Below are positions 8,223-14,832 of a stretch of 31,074 bases of DNA, piece by piece. Within the stretch, counting starts at the first letter, position 1; every line of letters begins with the position of its first letter. The notes under the pieces were generated by a model. That model saw only the letters and a list, made by a program, of their open reading frames with translations. It ran no database searches and was not told the origin of the DNA. Made by a program: the position numbers and the translations under genes. The DNA is from Thermoflexales bacterium (GTDB lineage: Bacteria > Chloroflexota > Anaerolineae > Fen-1058), in the NCBI GenBank assembly GCA_017882055.1, contig JADGQE010000003.1, forward strand, positions 1 to 31,074, given 5' to 3'.

Positions 8223-8241
8223 ATCACTTGCCTCGAGTGAG

Positions 8242-8272
8242 ATTATAAACTATGACGCAGCGTCAATGTCAA
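8242..8272 (-). promoter_or_regulatory. MerR-type promoter and operator of the TipAS regulator
   Basis: On the minus strand TTGACA (8267-8272) and TATAAT (8242-8247) are both perfect and separated by exactly 19 bp (8248-8266), longer than the optimal 17 and diagnostic of MerR-family promoters. The spacer holds a perfect 13-bp dyad, TGACGC-A-GCGTCA (8253-8265), as the likely operator. The regulator would bind here and realign the promoter on ligand binding. Confidence 0.85.
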
Positions 8273-8342
8273 GGGGCAAAGTACTGAGCAAGCTGCTATA
8301 CTTTGTAATAGGGAACAGAGTCAGGTGAGGGACGGAATCCGA

Positions 8343-8765
8343 ATGAGCATCTTCACAAAAGCATTTACCAGCTTCAATGTGGCAATCTATCGAATATCAC
8401 GGGGACGGTTAGGCAGTCAGCTGGGACCGCAATCGGTGCTGCTGTTGCACAGCGTGGGACGCAAGTCAGGCAAAGCCTACATCACGCCGGTGACCTATTT
8501 TCGTGATGGCAACAACTTTCTACTCGTAGCCTCCAATTGGGGTAGCGAGACGAATCCCGATTGGTATCGTAACATCCTGCACCAAAAACGCACGACGATC
8601 CAGGTAAAAGATCGGACCCTGTCCGTTGACGCGCATTCGGTAGAAGGTGAAGAATATGATCGCTTGTGGAAGCGGGTGACGCGCCAGAATGCGCAATATC
8701 TCCAATATCAGCAGAAGACGACGCGCCGTATTCCCGTCGTGAGGCTCACTCCGCAGCTGCAATAA
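8343..8765 (+). CDS. Nitroreductase/deazaflavin (F420)-dependent oxidoreductase family protein
   Basis: 140 residues of the split-barrel DDN-like family: 'RLGSQLGPQSVLLLHSVGRKSGKAYITPVTYF' contains the typical 'L.T.GRKSG..r..Pl.y' core, followed by 'LLVASNWGSETNPDWYRNI'. Family members bind F420 (or sometimes FMN) and reduce small molecules. ATG 8343 is favoured over GTG 8325 because AGGTGAGG lies upstream at a usable, slightly long distance. The gene is divergent from the MerR/TipAS regulator across 120 bp and may be a second target of it. Substrate unknown. Confidence 0.8.
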   Translation: MSIFTKAFTSFNVAIYRISRGRLGSQLGPQSVLLLHSVGRKSGKAYITPVTYFRDGNNFLLVASNWGSETNPDWYRNILHQKRTTIQVKDRTLSVDAHSVEGEEYDRLWKRVTRQNAQYLQYQQKTTRRIPVVRLTPQLQ

Positions 8766-8776
8766 AGTGCAGTCAT

Positions 8777-9073
8777 TCAGGCCAATTGCAGCGCCGCCTG
8801 TACTTGCTCGACGCGCATGCCACTCACGCGAATGATTTTGTTGCGCGACCTCTCGCCACTGACGATCGACACGGCGCTTTTGCGCACCTTCAATCGTTCC
8901 GCGATAAATTCGATCAGCGCCGCGTTGGCCGCGCCCTCGACCGGCGGCGCAGTCAAGCGCACACGCAGCGCACCCGCTTGAACGCCGACGATCTCATTTT
9001 TGCCGGCGCGCGGCGTCAAGCGCACCGAGAAGGTTACATCCTCTGCCTTCGCGGTCAATCGCAAATCATCCAT
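8777..9073 (-). CDS. yggU: DUF167 family protein (YggU)
   Basis: 98 residues with the DUF167 signature: 'VRLTPRAGKNEIVGVQAGALRVRLTAPPVEG' then 'ANAALIEFIAERLKVRKSAVSIVSGERSRNKIIRVSG'. Family function is unknown; these small proteins are commonly encoded beside yggT and the PLP-binding YggS, as here. The start codon overlaps the stop of the upstream yggT frame (TAATG, base 9073 shared), which implies translational coupling. It is convergent with the oxidoreductase gene, with only 11 bp between stops and no terminator hairpin. Confidence 0.9.
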   Translation of the reverse strand: MDDLRLTAKAEDVTFSVRLTPRAGKNEIVGVQAGALRVRLTAPPVEGAANAALIEFIAERLKVRKSAVSIVSGERSRNKIIRVSGMRVEQVQAALQLA

Positions 9074-9377
9074 TAGCGGCCAATCAATGCGCTGGTTACA
9101 ATCGATTCGAGCACTTGCAACAGAATTAAAGCCACCACTGGGCTGAAGTCCATCCCTCCGGTTTGCGGCACGCTATTGAGCGTGCGCCGGCGCCTGGCGG
9201 GCCACCAACGCATGGCGTTGGGTATGGCCTGGGCGCCAGGACCGGCTCGGTCACCTGATACAACAATCGCATCACGGGACTGTACGGATCGACCTGAAAC
9301 CACGAACTCAGCACGCGTATCAGCATAATCACCGAATAGATTTCAAACAGCGTGCGAACTAAACCGACGGCTTGCAT
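9073..9377 (-). pseudogene. yggT: YggT family membrane protein, interrupted by a short palindromic insertion
   Basis: ATG 9377 starts a normal YggT sequence: 'LVRTLFEIYSVIMLIRVLSSWF' then 'DPYSPVMRLLYQVTEPVLAP'. The expected continuation 'RRTLNSVPQTGGMDFSPVV' and 'ALILLQVLESIV' is present but in another frame. Between the two halves lie about 41 extra bases (around 9195-9240) containing CCAACGC-CAT-GCGTTGG and bordered by GGCGCC-like sequence. Removing them restores one frame and a typical two-helix YggT of ~90 residues (assembly of division or cytochrome complexes is suggested for relatives). As it stands the second transmembrane half cannot be made without frameshifting. The 3' part overlaps yggU. 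Confidence 0.75.
9195..9240. repeat. Short palindromic insertion inside yggT
   Basis: The inserted stretch centres on a perfect 17-bp hairpin sequence, CCAACGCCATGCGTTGG (7-bp arms, CAT loop), with further imperfect pairing outside (GCGCC...GGCGC and GGCC blocks). Its ends resemble each other (GGCGCC). Boundaries are approximate. It looks like a REP- or MITE-type unit. Confidence 0.6.
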
Positions 9378-9393
9378 GGGTCACCTGTGTTTA

Positions 9394-9428
9394 GAGGCTG
9401 GAGGTTGGAAGTTGGAAGTTGGAGACAA
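9394..9428. repeat. Heptamer tandem tract (GAAGTTG type)
   Basis: Five consecutive 7-bp units whose commonest forms are GAAGTTG and GAGGTTG, lying upstream of yggT. It is followed 17 bp later by a second, unrelated-unit tract at 9446-9515. Confidence 0.75.
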
Positions 9429-9445
9429 AACGACCAAGAGAGGGC

Positions 9446-9515
9446 CTCATCCTTCATCCTTCATCCTTCCGCCTTCATCTTTCATCCCTCATCCCTGCAC
9501 CTTCATCCTTTCCCC
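9446..9515. repeat. Heptamer tandem tract (TTCATCC type), ten units
   Basis: Ten consecutive 7-bp units; five are TTCATCC or differ from it by one base at the end, two are CTCATCC, the rest are more diverged. The tract contains the stop codon of the upstream PLP-protein gene (9489-9491), so the last residues of that protein are written by the repeat. Confidence 0.85.
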
Positions 9516-10208
9516 AAAGATCGCTCGCCCAATCCGCACCAGCGTTGCGCCTTCTTCAATAGCGACTTCAAAATCATCCGTCATACCCATCGATAACTGC
9601 GGCAGCCGCACATTTGCATACTTCGCTTCAAGCGCGTCGCGTAAATCATGCAGCACACGAAAAACCGGCCTGGCTTGTTCGGGATCGGCGACCAGCGGGG
9701 CCATCGTCATCAATCCCTCCAGGCGAACCTGCGTGAGCAGCGCGATCGATTCGACCGCGCTGAATAATTCTTCGCGCCGGGCATGATCGAAGCCATACTT
9801 GCTGACTTCACCGGACACATTCACTTCCAACAGAATGGGCAGAACTTTGGGCAGTAACGCCGCAAATCGATCAAGCCGCTGAGCCAGCTTCAGGCTATCG
9901 ATCGAGTGCACCCGATCGAACAACGCGGCCGCCTCAGCCGCTTTGCGGCTCTGCAAATGACCGATCATGTGAAAGACCACGGGCGAATCCGGGATCGCTT
10001 GTTTGAAGGCCGGAATTTTGATCGCGGCCTCTTCGACGCGGTTCTCGCCGAAGTGCCGCGCGCCTAATGCATAGGCTTCAAGCAAGGCTTCCACCGGCTG
10101 CGTCTTGCTGACCGCAACAAGAACGATCGAGGCCGGATCACGCCCGGCGCGTGCGGCGGCCTTCGCAATGCGATCTTGAACTCGATGAACATTATCTTGA
10201 AGCGACAT
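9489..10208 (-). CDS. yggS: PLP-binding protein of the YggS/PROSC/YlmE family
   Basis: 239 residues; the fold is that of an alanine-racemase N-terminal TIM barrel. The PLP lysine is K35 in 'IVLVAVSKTQP'. Other landmarks are 'GARHFGENRVEEA', 'FHMIGHLQSRKA', 'HSIDSLKLAQRLD', 'LLEVNVSGEVSKYGF', 'GLMTMAPL' and 'LSMGMTDDFEVAIEEGATLVRIGRAIFG', all characteristic. The family maintains PLP homeostasis. I take ATG 10208 as start because family members begin 'SLQDN...' and the 13 upstream codons are encoded by a 7-bp repeat tract. The C-terminal 'MKVQG' and the stop also lie in a repeat tract. It sits between pgeF and yggT, as in ylmD-ylmE-ylmG clusters. Confidence 0.92.
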   Translation of the reverse strand: MSLQDNVHRVQDRIAKAAARAGRDPASIVLVAVSKTQPVEALLEAYALGARHFGENRVEEAAIKIPAFKQAIPDSPVVFHMIGHLQSRKAAEAAALFDRVHSIDSLKLAQRLDRFAALLPKVLPILLEVNVSGEVSKYGFDHARREELFSAVESIALLTQVRLEGLMTMAPLVADPEQARPVFRVLHDLRDALEAKYANVRLPQLSMGMTDDFEVAIEEGATLVRIGRAIFGERMKVQG

Positions 10209-10217
10209 GAGCCACGT

Positions 10218-10245
10218 CGTAATCCGTACTGCGTATTCCATATTC
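10218..10245. repeat. Heptamer tandem tract (CGTAATC/CGTACTG type)
   Basis: Four 7-bp units of the form CGTANTN or CATATTC between pgeF and the PLP-protein gene. The PLP gene's apparent N-terminal extension is encoded here. Confidence 0.65.
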
Positions 10246-10268
10246 ACGTAGCACGCAACGCGAAATAT

Positions 10269-11054
10269 TCAGCCACGCAATCCGATCACCACGCCGAATC
10301 TGCCTGTTTTGCCGTTCTCGGCGCGATGCGAGAACCACTCGGTCGTGTTCGATGCGGTGCAGATTGCTGAGTCTTCGATCTGCCCTACACCACAGGCGCG
10401 CAGTTGCGAGACGACTGCCGCATTGAGATCAAGGTGCGTACTGCCATCCGGTTGACGCCGAACAATCGCGGCTTCTGTGGGACACGCTGCCGAGACTGCC
10501 TCGATAACCTCGGAGCCTACACGGTATCGATCGACCCCAATACACGGGCCGATGCCGGCCCAGATATTGCGCGGAGCGCAACCATAGGTGGATTGCATTG
10601 CTTCGACGGTGGCGGGCACCACGCCGACCGCCACGCCGCGCCAGCCGGCATGCGCCAGACCGATCGCGCCGCGCACCGGATCGTAAAAAACGATCGGCAC
10701 ACAGTCGGCGAAGCGCATCGTCAGCGTGAGTCCGCGATCGCGGGTGATGATGGCATCGGTCTCTTTGCGAAAGGTGCCGCCATCGGCGGCAGTCACGGCA
10801 GCGACGGACCGGCCATGCACCAGCCACGCGGTCACCGCGTGATCGGGCGCAGCCTCAAAAACCGACAGCATGCGTCGATTGTTCTCCTGCACCGCGGCAG
10901 AATCATCGCCAACCGAGCGAGAAAGGTTCAGCGACTCAAACGGGGCGCGGCTCACGCCGCCAAGCCGGGTAAAAACTCCGTGAAAAACAGCGGGGCGATC
11001 GGACAGCGCATCGAACTGGTAATAACTCAACTGTTGAAAAGAACGCGGCTTCAA
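10269..11054 (-). CDS. pgeF: Multicopper-oxidase-fold purine nucleoside phosphorylase / peptidoglycan editing factor (YfiH, YlmD)
   Basis: 261 residues with the family landmarks 'GVFTRLGGVS', 'FESLNLSRSVGDD', 'WLVHGRSVAAV', 'TDAIITRDRGLTLTMRFADCVPIVFYD' and 'GLAHAGWRGVAVGVV'. The predicted zinc ligands H80, C118 and H135 are present. Relatives phosphorylyse purine nucleosides or correct misincorporated muropeptides. The start appears to be TTG 11054: an in-frame TGA lies two codons upstream, and the next Met is too far inside the domain. It heads the pgeF-yggS-yggT-yggU minus-strand cluster. Confidence 0.9.
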   Translation of the reverse strand: MKPRSFQQLSYYQFDALSDRPAVFHGVFTRLGGVSRAPFESLNLSRSVGDDSAAVQENNRRMLSVFEAAPDHAVTAWLVHGRSVAAVTAADGGTFRKETDAIITRDRGLTLTMRFADCVPIVFYDPVRGAIGLAHAGWRGVAVGVVPATVEAMQSTYGCAPRNIWAGIGPCIGVDRYRVGSEVIEAVSAACPTEAAIVRRQPDGSTHLDLNAAVVSQLRACGVGQIEDSAICTASNTTEWFSHRAENGKTGRFGVVIGLRG

Positions 11055-11116
11055 ACTTCAATCGGCCCTTTCAGGCAAAGTGGTCTACTCGTCCGCCACG
11101 AAAGTTTTGATGGGTT

Positions 11117-11191
11117 GTAGTCCAGCCGCTCGTCGGCGTTTAACGGGCACGAGGCCCGATGCTACCCCTCATAATTTATTTGGTGGACTAC
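11117..11191. repeat. 75-bp element with 8-bp terminal inverted repeats
   Basis: The sequence runs from GTAGTCCA (11117-11124) to TGGACTAC (11184-11191), a perfect terminal inverted repeat. Inside is a further CTCGT...ACGAG pair. It fills most of the gap between pgeF and the response regulator, and its right end touches the latter's stop codon. It resembles a MITE or palindromic dispersed repeat; copy number elsewhere cannot be seen here. Confidence 0.5.
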
Positions 11192-12585
11192 TACGCTGGT
11201 TTGTCGTCGCCAAAATCGAGCAGACCGCGTTGCAGGGCTTCCTCAAAGCTAACCGCCGGCGCTGAAGGTGATTCTGGCTCCACAGGTAAATCTTGCGGCG
11301 CAGCTACATCCTGCGGCGCAGGCTGCTCATCGCCGAAATTGAGCAGGCCAAGCCGCAAAGCCTCCTCAAAGCTAACCGCCGGCACTCCGGCGGACGGTGA
11401 CGCGGGAGCCGGTTCAGGTTCTGGCGTTGTTGCAGCAGGCTCTGGTCCCAGGTTGTGCAAGCCAAGGCGCATCGCCTCTTCAAAGCTGAGCGTCGCCGAA
11501 GCGCTTTCGCCCGGCTCACGTGATGCCGCTGAAGCCGGCGCAGTCGCGCTGCCCGAAACGATGTGTGGCGCGGGCTGATCTTTCTTGAACTTAATCGTTG
11601 AGACGGTGGCCGGCATCGATTTCATCTCAGGCGGAGTCGCCGGCTTATTGGACGCAGTCTTATCTTCAAACACATTCTCGACTTTGCGCGCGGCCATCTC
11701 TTTTTGCATGGCCGCAGTCTCGGCTGAACTGACCGGATGACCGAGTTGGCGCTGCATCGATTCCGTGGCGCGCTGCACGATCTTATCAATTTCGGCCACA
11801 GCCTCTTTAGCGTACAACGTGACCAAGCCTTGCTTAATCGTTTTGGTAACGATCACGACCAAATACAACCCACGCCCAAGGGAGGTTGTGTAGACGCTCA
11901 TGCGCTGGCCTTCCATGTAACTCGTAGCGAAGTCCTGCGTCTCGCCCAATAGGGACGCCAGCGAAGCCGAATTCGAGCGTGCATCGGCGATCAAATTGGA
12001 TAAGGGATCCAGGTCCGAGCCGCTTACACGGCCCTTGGCAGCGATCACGTAACCGGCCTGCTCGACCAGCATCGCCGATTCGGCCGTAGCCTGGGCACGC
12101 AGCCGCGACAACGCCGCCTCGATCTGCTCAAGATCGCGCTGACCGAAGATGTATAGACGCGGCGGCTTTTCGCTTTTGGCCGCTTGAGTGGTTGGCCGGC
12201 CACTGCGCGTCTTGCTTTTGACGATTTCGCGCTGGACGACGGACAGCACCTCATCCAGCGAAAACGGCTTCTTCAAATAATCGGCCACGCCGGATCGCAG
12301 CGCACCGATCACACTGTCCATATCGCCATAGCCGGTCAGAATGACCACCGGCGTACCGGGCTGCTGCACGAAAATCTTCTTCGCCAGATCCATGCCCGTC
12401 AGGCCCGTCATCTTGAGATCCGTAATGACCAGATCGAAGCGGGCCGATTCGATGATCTGCAGCGCGCGCTCGGCGCTGGGCGCCGTTCGTACCGAATAGC
12501 CGGACATAGTCAATACGTCGCTCAGCGCCTTGCAGACCTGAGGTGAATCATCGACGACAAGTATCTTGTGGGGTTCTTCGCTCAT
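11191..12585 (-). CDS. Response regulator: REC domain, Roadblock/LC7-like domain, repeated C-terminal peptide
   Basis: 464 residues. Residues 5-122 are a receiver domain with acidic pair D12/D13, phosphoacceptor D56 ('LVITDLKMTG'), T84 and K106 ('YLKKPF'). Residues ~148-275 look like a Roadblock/longin-type domain ('AMLVEQAGYVIAAKG', 'TSYMEGQRMSVYTTSLGRG', 'KQGLVTLYAKEAVAEID'), a fold that works with Ras-like GTPases. A Pro/Ala-rich linker then carries three copies of a ~15-residue motif, with consensus V-S-F-E-E-A-L-R-L-G-L-L-N-F-G, the last ending the protein. There is no DNA-binding domain, so output is probably by protein contact. The start ATG 12585 precedes an ordinary receiver N-terminus. 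No histidine kinase is nearby. Confidence 0.85.
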   Translation of the reverse strand: MSEEPHKILVVDDSPQVCKALSDVLTMSGYSVRTAPSAERALQIIESARFDLVITDLKMTGLTGMDLAKKIFVQQPGTPVVILTGYGDMDSVIGALRSGVADYLKKPFSLDEVLSVVQREIVKSKTRSGRPTTQAAKSEKPPRLYIFGQRDLEQIEAALSRLRAQATAESAMLVEQAGYVIAAKGRVSGSDLDPLSNLIADARSNSASLASLLGETQDFATSYMEGQRMSVYTTSLGRGLYLVVIVTKTIKQGLVTLYAKEAVAEIDKIVQRATESMQRQLGHPVSSAETAAMQKEMAARKVENVFEDKTASNKPATPPEMKSMPATVSTIKFKKDQPAPHIVSGSATAPASAASREPGESASATLSFEEAMRLGLHNLGPEPAATTPEPEPAPASPSAGVPAVSFEEALRLGLLNFGDEQPAPQDVAAPQDLPVEPESPSAPAVSFEEALQRGLLDFGDDKPA

Positions 12586-12641
12586 GACAGACCTGACCTA
12601 ACATTCAATTTGTCTACGTTTTCATTGTCCGGGCGACGGTT

Positions 12642-13007
12642 TCACGCCGTGGCGATAGCCCGCAGCGCAATGCCTGCTTCAAAGAGCGACACCAACGCCA
12701 CGATCAACGTCTCACTGCGCCCGGTGCGATTTCGATTAAAGAAGTGAATCAGCGGAACCCACATCAACGCCACCACGCCGTATAAGATGTGGACCCAGTC
12801 GCGCGCGGGTGATGCGCCGCCCAGCGCCATGATCAAACCGATGATGCCTTGCCCGACTGCCGTCAGATTCCCGACGACGATCACGCCCCAATAACTGGGA
12901 CTGATTTCATGTTTGCGAAAATATTCGATCAGTCCGTACACCCCGGCGATGAACGCAAACAACACCAGCGCCGTGGCGATTCGTCCGTGTAAGAATTTGA
13001 GATCCAC
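12642..13007 (-). CDS. Small membrane protein, four predicted helices, unknown function
   Basis: 121 residues starting at GTG 13007 (a GGGGGCAGG stretch directly upstream) and reading 'VDLKFLHGRIATALVLFAF'. Four hydrophobic segments are visible: ~7-25, ~37-59, ~67-85 and ~97-115. The frame is open for another 130 codons upstream, but that part is antisense-like shadow over the S51 peptidase gene, so the short start is preferred. It follows the peptidase stop by 11 bp, suggesting co-transcription. I recognise no family; the arrangement 'HGRIATALVLF...GVYGLIEYF' resembles small cytochrome b561-like or DUF membrane proteins only superficially. Confidence 0.7.
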   Translation of the reverse strand: MDLKFLHGRIATALVLFAFIAGVYGLIEYFRKHEISPSYWGVIVVGNLTAVGQGIIGLIMALGGASPARDWVHILYGVVALMWVPLIHFFNRNRTGRSETLIVALVSLFEAGIALRAIATA

Positions 13008-13018
13008 CCTGCCCCCGT

Positions 13019-13729
13019 TCAAGCGTCGATTGAAACTGATTGTCCCTGCGTATAGCGTTTGGCTTCGCGCCCGTGCCGAATCGTGACGCGCCGCGTGCCC
13101 AGCACCGTCCACGTGCCATTCGATCCGACCAGCGCGGTGTGCGCGTCGACGCCGATCAAAAACGATCCGGCCGGGCGGCGGCCAAACATCAGATTGACCA
13201 TGATCTCTGGAAATTCGTTGTAATGCGGCACCACAATCGCATTGGGCACGAGCGCAAACGCCGGCTGCCACCGGCCAATCCACGGCACGCCCAGGCGCAG
13301 CGTAAAGCTCGGCACGTAGCCGCCCAGAATCATCGCTCCGGCGCTGCAACCGGCTACCACACCGCCATGCTCCAACACCGACATTACTGCCGTCCATACC
13401 GGCGTATCGACCAGTGTCTCGCGCAGATAATCGGGCTTGCCGCCGGAAAAGTAAACCAGATTCACCGCGCTGACCCGATCGGCCATGGCCGGATCGCTGC
13501 AGGCCGCTCGATCGAGCGCCATCACCGCGTCGGTCTGCGCACCCAAATGATCAAAATGATCGATCCCCATTTTGGCCCAGCGTTCGGGCACACCCGGCCC
13601 ATCGGGCGCAGAGGCTGTGGGCAGCACCGCCACTTTCGAGCCGCCAGCCAGATCGAGCAAATGCCGATCGACTGTATCCATTGTATCCAAAAATTCCCCC
13701 GCCCCAACCAAAGCAAACACACCGCCCAT
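13019..13729 (-). CDS. Peptidase S51 family protein (cyanophycinase/dipeptidase E-like)
   Basis: 236 residues. The nucleophile elbow is 'AGCSAGAM' with Ser129, preceded by 'VYFSGGKPDYLRETL', matching family S51, a class I glutamine-amidotransferase-like fold. 'VVPHYNEFPE' gives the likely catalytic His. Characterised members cleave dipeptides with N-terminal Asp or degrade cyanophycin; the substrate here is unknown. ATG 13729 is preferred over ATG 13738 because GGAGG lies 11 bp upstream of the former but abuts the latter. The protein lacks a signal peptide, so it should be cytoplasmic. Confidence 0.85.
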   Translation of the reverse strand: MGGVFALVGAGEFLDTMDTVDRHLLDLAGGSKVAVLPTASAPDGPGVPERWAKMGIDHFDHLGAQTDAVMALDRAACSDPAMADRVSAVNLVYFSGGKPDYLRETLVDTPVWTAVMSVLEHGGVVAGCSAGAMILGGYVPSFTLRLGVPWIGRWQPAFALVPNAIVVPHYNEFPEIMVNLMFGRRPAGSFLIGVDAHTALVGSNGTWTVLGTRRVTIRHGREAKRYTQGQSVSIDA

Positions 13730-13828
13730 GAATCTCATCTCCTCCCAACACCACTTTACGCCTTCATAACCTGGATCGACCTTTGGTCGGGCTCAATCGA
13801 TCCACCCGCAACCAATGTTTTCGTCAGC

Positions 13829-14590
13829 CTATTGCCGATGAACTGACACGGTCCAATCACCCCCTGGAGCCGGCGCCGCCTGCACTGAGACCGGCGCGTA
13901 GCCCGGCCTGAACAAGGTCGGAACTTGATTCGTCAACGACGACACCAATCCGGTTGGCACCGCTACCCAACCGAAGTTGCTGTTGGGCACCGACACTAAC
14001 CGGACCGCGGCGCTCTCCACTTCCAGCTGCTGATTGGGATCGTTTTGCAGTTTGAAGGTGACGACGACGGGCAAATTCCCCAACGACTTCAGGTTTCCAG
14101 CCACTGCGATCAACCCCGGCTCGACAAAGCGTGCCCGGCCCGAATCGGGACTAAAGCCAAGGTGATCGCCCAGCACGTAACGCACATATGAACTCAACTC
14201 GTCTTCACCGAAGATGAGTGGAACTGTCTGCCCCGGTTGCGCGTTTTGCACTACCTCCAGCTTGGCCTGCATGGAATCTGCCGCTTCTTGCCGAGAGTTC
14301 ACGTTTCGATCGAGCGCTGCGAAAACTTTGCTGCCGACGAAAATACCGCCGGTAAAAAAGCAGGCGGCCGTCGCGAACACCATCGCCGCAACGGTGATCA
14401 CCAGGCGGCGCACCGCTTCAGGCTGCATGCCGACATTCGTCACCTTGGTGACATCGCGCCCGGCTACATCACCGGTGATGTTCACATCACCGCCTGGATG
14501 CAGATCGATCCCGCCGCTGACATTTGGAACCGCCGGCGGAATGTTAGGTGAGCTATTCTTGTCCGAGGCAGACCCCGTCTGATCCGGCAT
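13829..14590 (-). CDS. Single-span membrane protein with N-terminal 'GGDVNITGDVAGRD' motif, unknown function
   Basis: 253 residues. ATG 14590 has GGAG six bases upstream; ATG 14596 and TTG 14605 are less well placed. The N-terminus is polar, then has 'GGDVNITGDVAGRDVTKV', a Gly-Asp repeat of the kind found in many Chloroflexota and cyanobacterial proteins ahead of sensor or effector domains. A helix at ~65-90 ('VITVAAMVFATAACFFTGGIFVG') would anchor it. The remaining ~160 residues are a probably extracytoplasmic beta-rich domain with 'NLPVVVTFKLQNDPNQQLEVESAAVRLVSV'. No catalytic motif and no family recognised. Confidence 0.7.
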   Translation of the reverse strand: MPDQTGSASDKNSSPNIPPAVPNVSGGIDLHPGGDVNITGDVAGRDVTKVTNVGMQPEAVRRLVITVAAMVFATAACFFTGGIFVGSKVFAALDRNVNSRQEAADSMQAKLEVVQNAQPGQTVPLIFGEDELSSYVRYVLGDHLGFSPDSGRARFVEPGLIAVAGNLKSLGNLPVVVTFKLQNDPNQQLEVESAAVRLVSVPNSNFGWVAVPTGLVSSLTNQVPTLFRPGYAPVSVQAAPAPGGDWTVSVHRQ

Positions 14591-14769
14591 GGACATCTCC
14601 GTCAAGCGACCTGGCTAAATGCTATTATGCCGCTATTAGTGTAAGAGGGCAAGCCCAAAGTAAGGCCAGGCCCACACAAAAGGTTGGAGCAGACCAACTG
14701 ACATGCTGCATATTGCGCAATCGAATCGTTTAAGCACCGTCATGCGATTGGCAGCAGAACCAGAACAAG

Positions 14770-14823
14770 CCTTGCGAGGGTTTCCAGATCGATCGGCAAC
14801 CTGTAAGCCCGACCCTCGCAAGG
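14770..14823. terminator. 12-bp inverted repeat downstream of the GH4 gene
   Basis: CCTTGCGAGGGT (14770-14781) and ACCCTCGCAAGG (14812-14823) are perfect complements separated by 30 bp. It begins 10 bp after the stop of the minus-strand GH4 gene. On the plus strand TTTT follows the stem, while on the minus strand T-rich sequence is absent, so it may be a terminator or another dispersed palindrome. The rest of the 14591-14832 gap holds no gene I can support. Confidence 0.45.
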
Positions 14824-14832
14824 TTTTCCCGC

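Noticed and set aside
9394..9515. Possible CRISPR array.
   Set aside because: Units are 7 bp with no spacers, the two adjacent tracts have different units, and no cas genes are present.
10404..11120. Long open frame on the plus strand opposite pgeF, with similar ones opposite the S51 peptidase and the NB-ARC regulator.
   Set aside because: They are Arg/His-rich shadows of well-identified genes on the other strand, with no motifs or ribosome-binding sites.
13008..13397. N-terminal extension of the small membrane protein frame.
   Set aside because: It lies antisense-like in another frame over the S51 peptidase gene and is Arg/Gly-rich shadow; GTG 13007 gives a complete four-helix protein.
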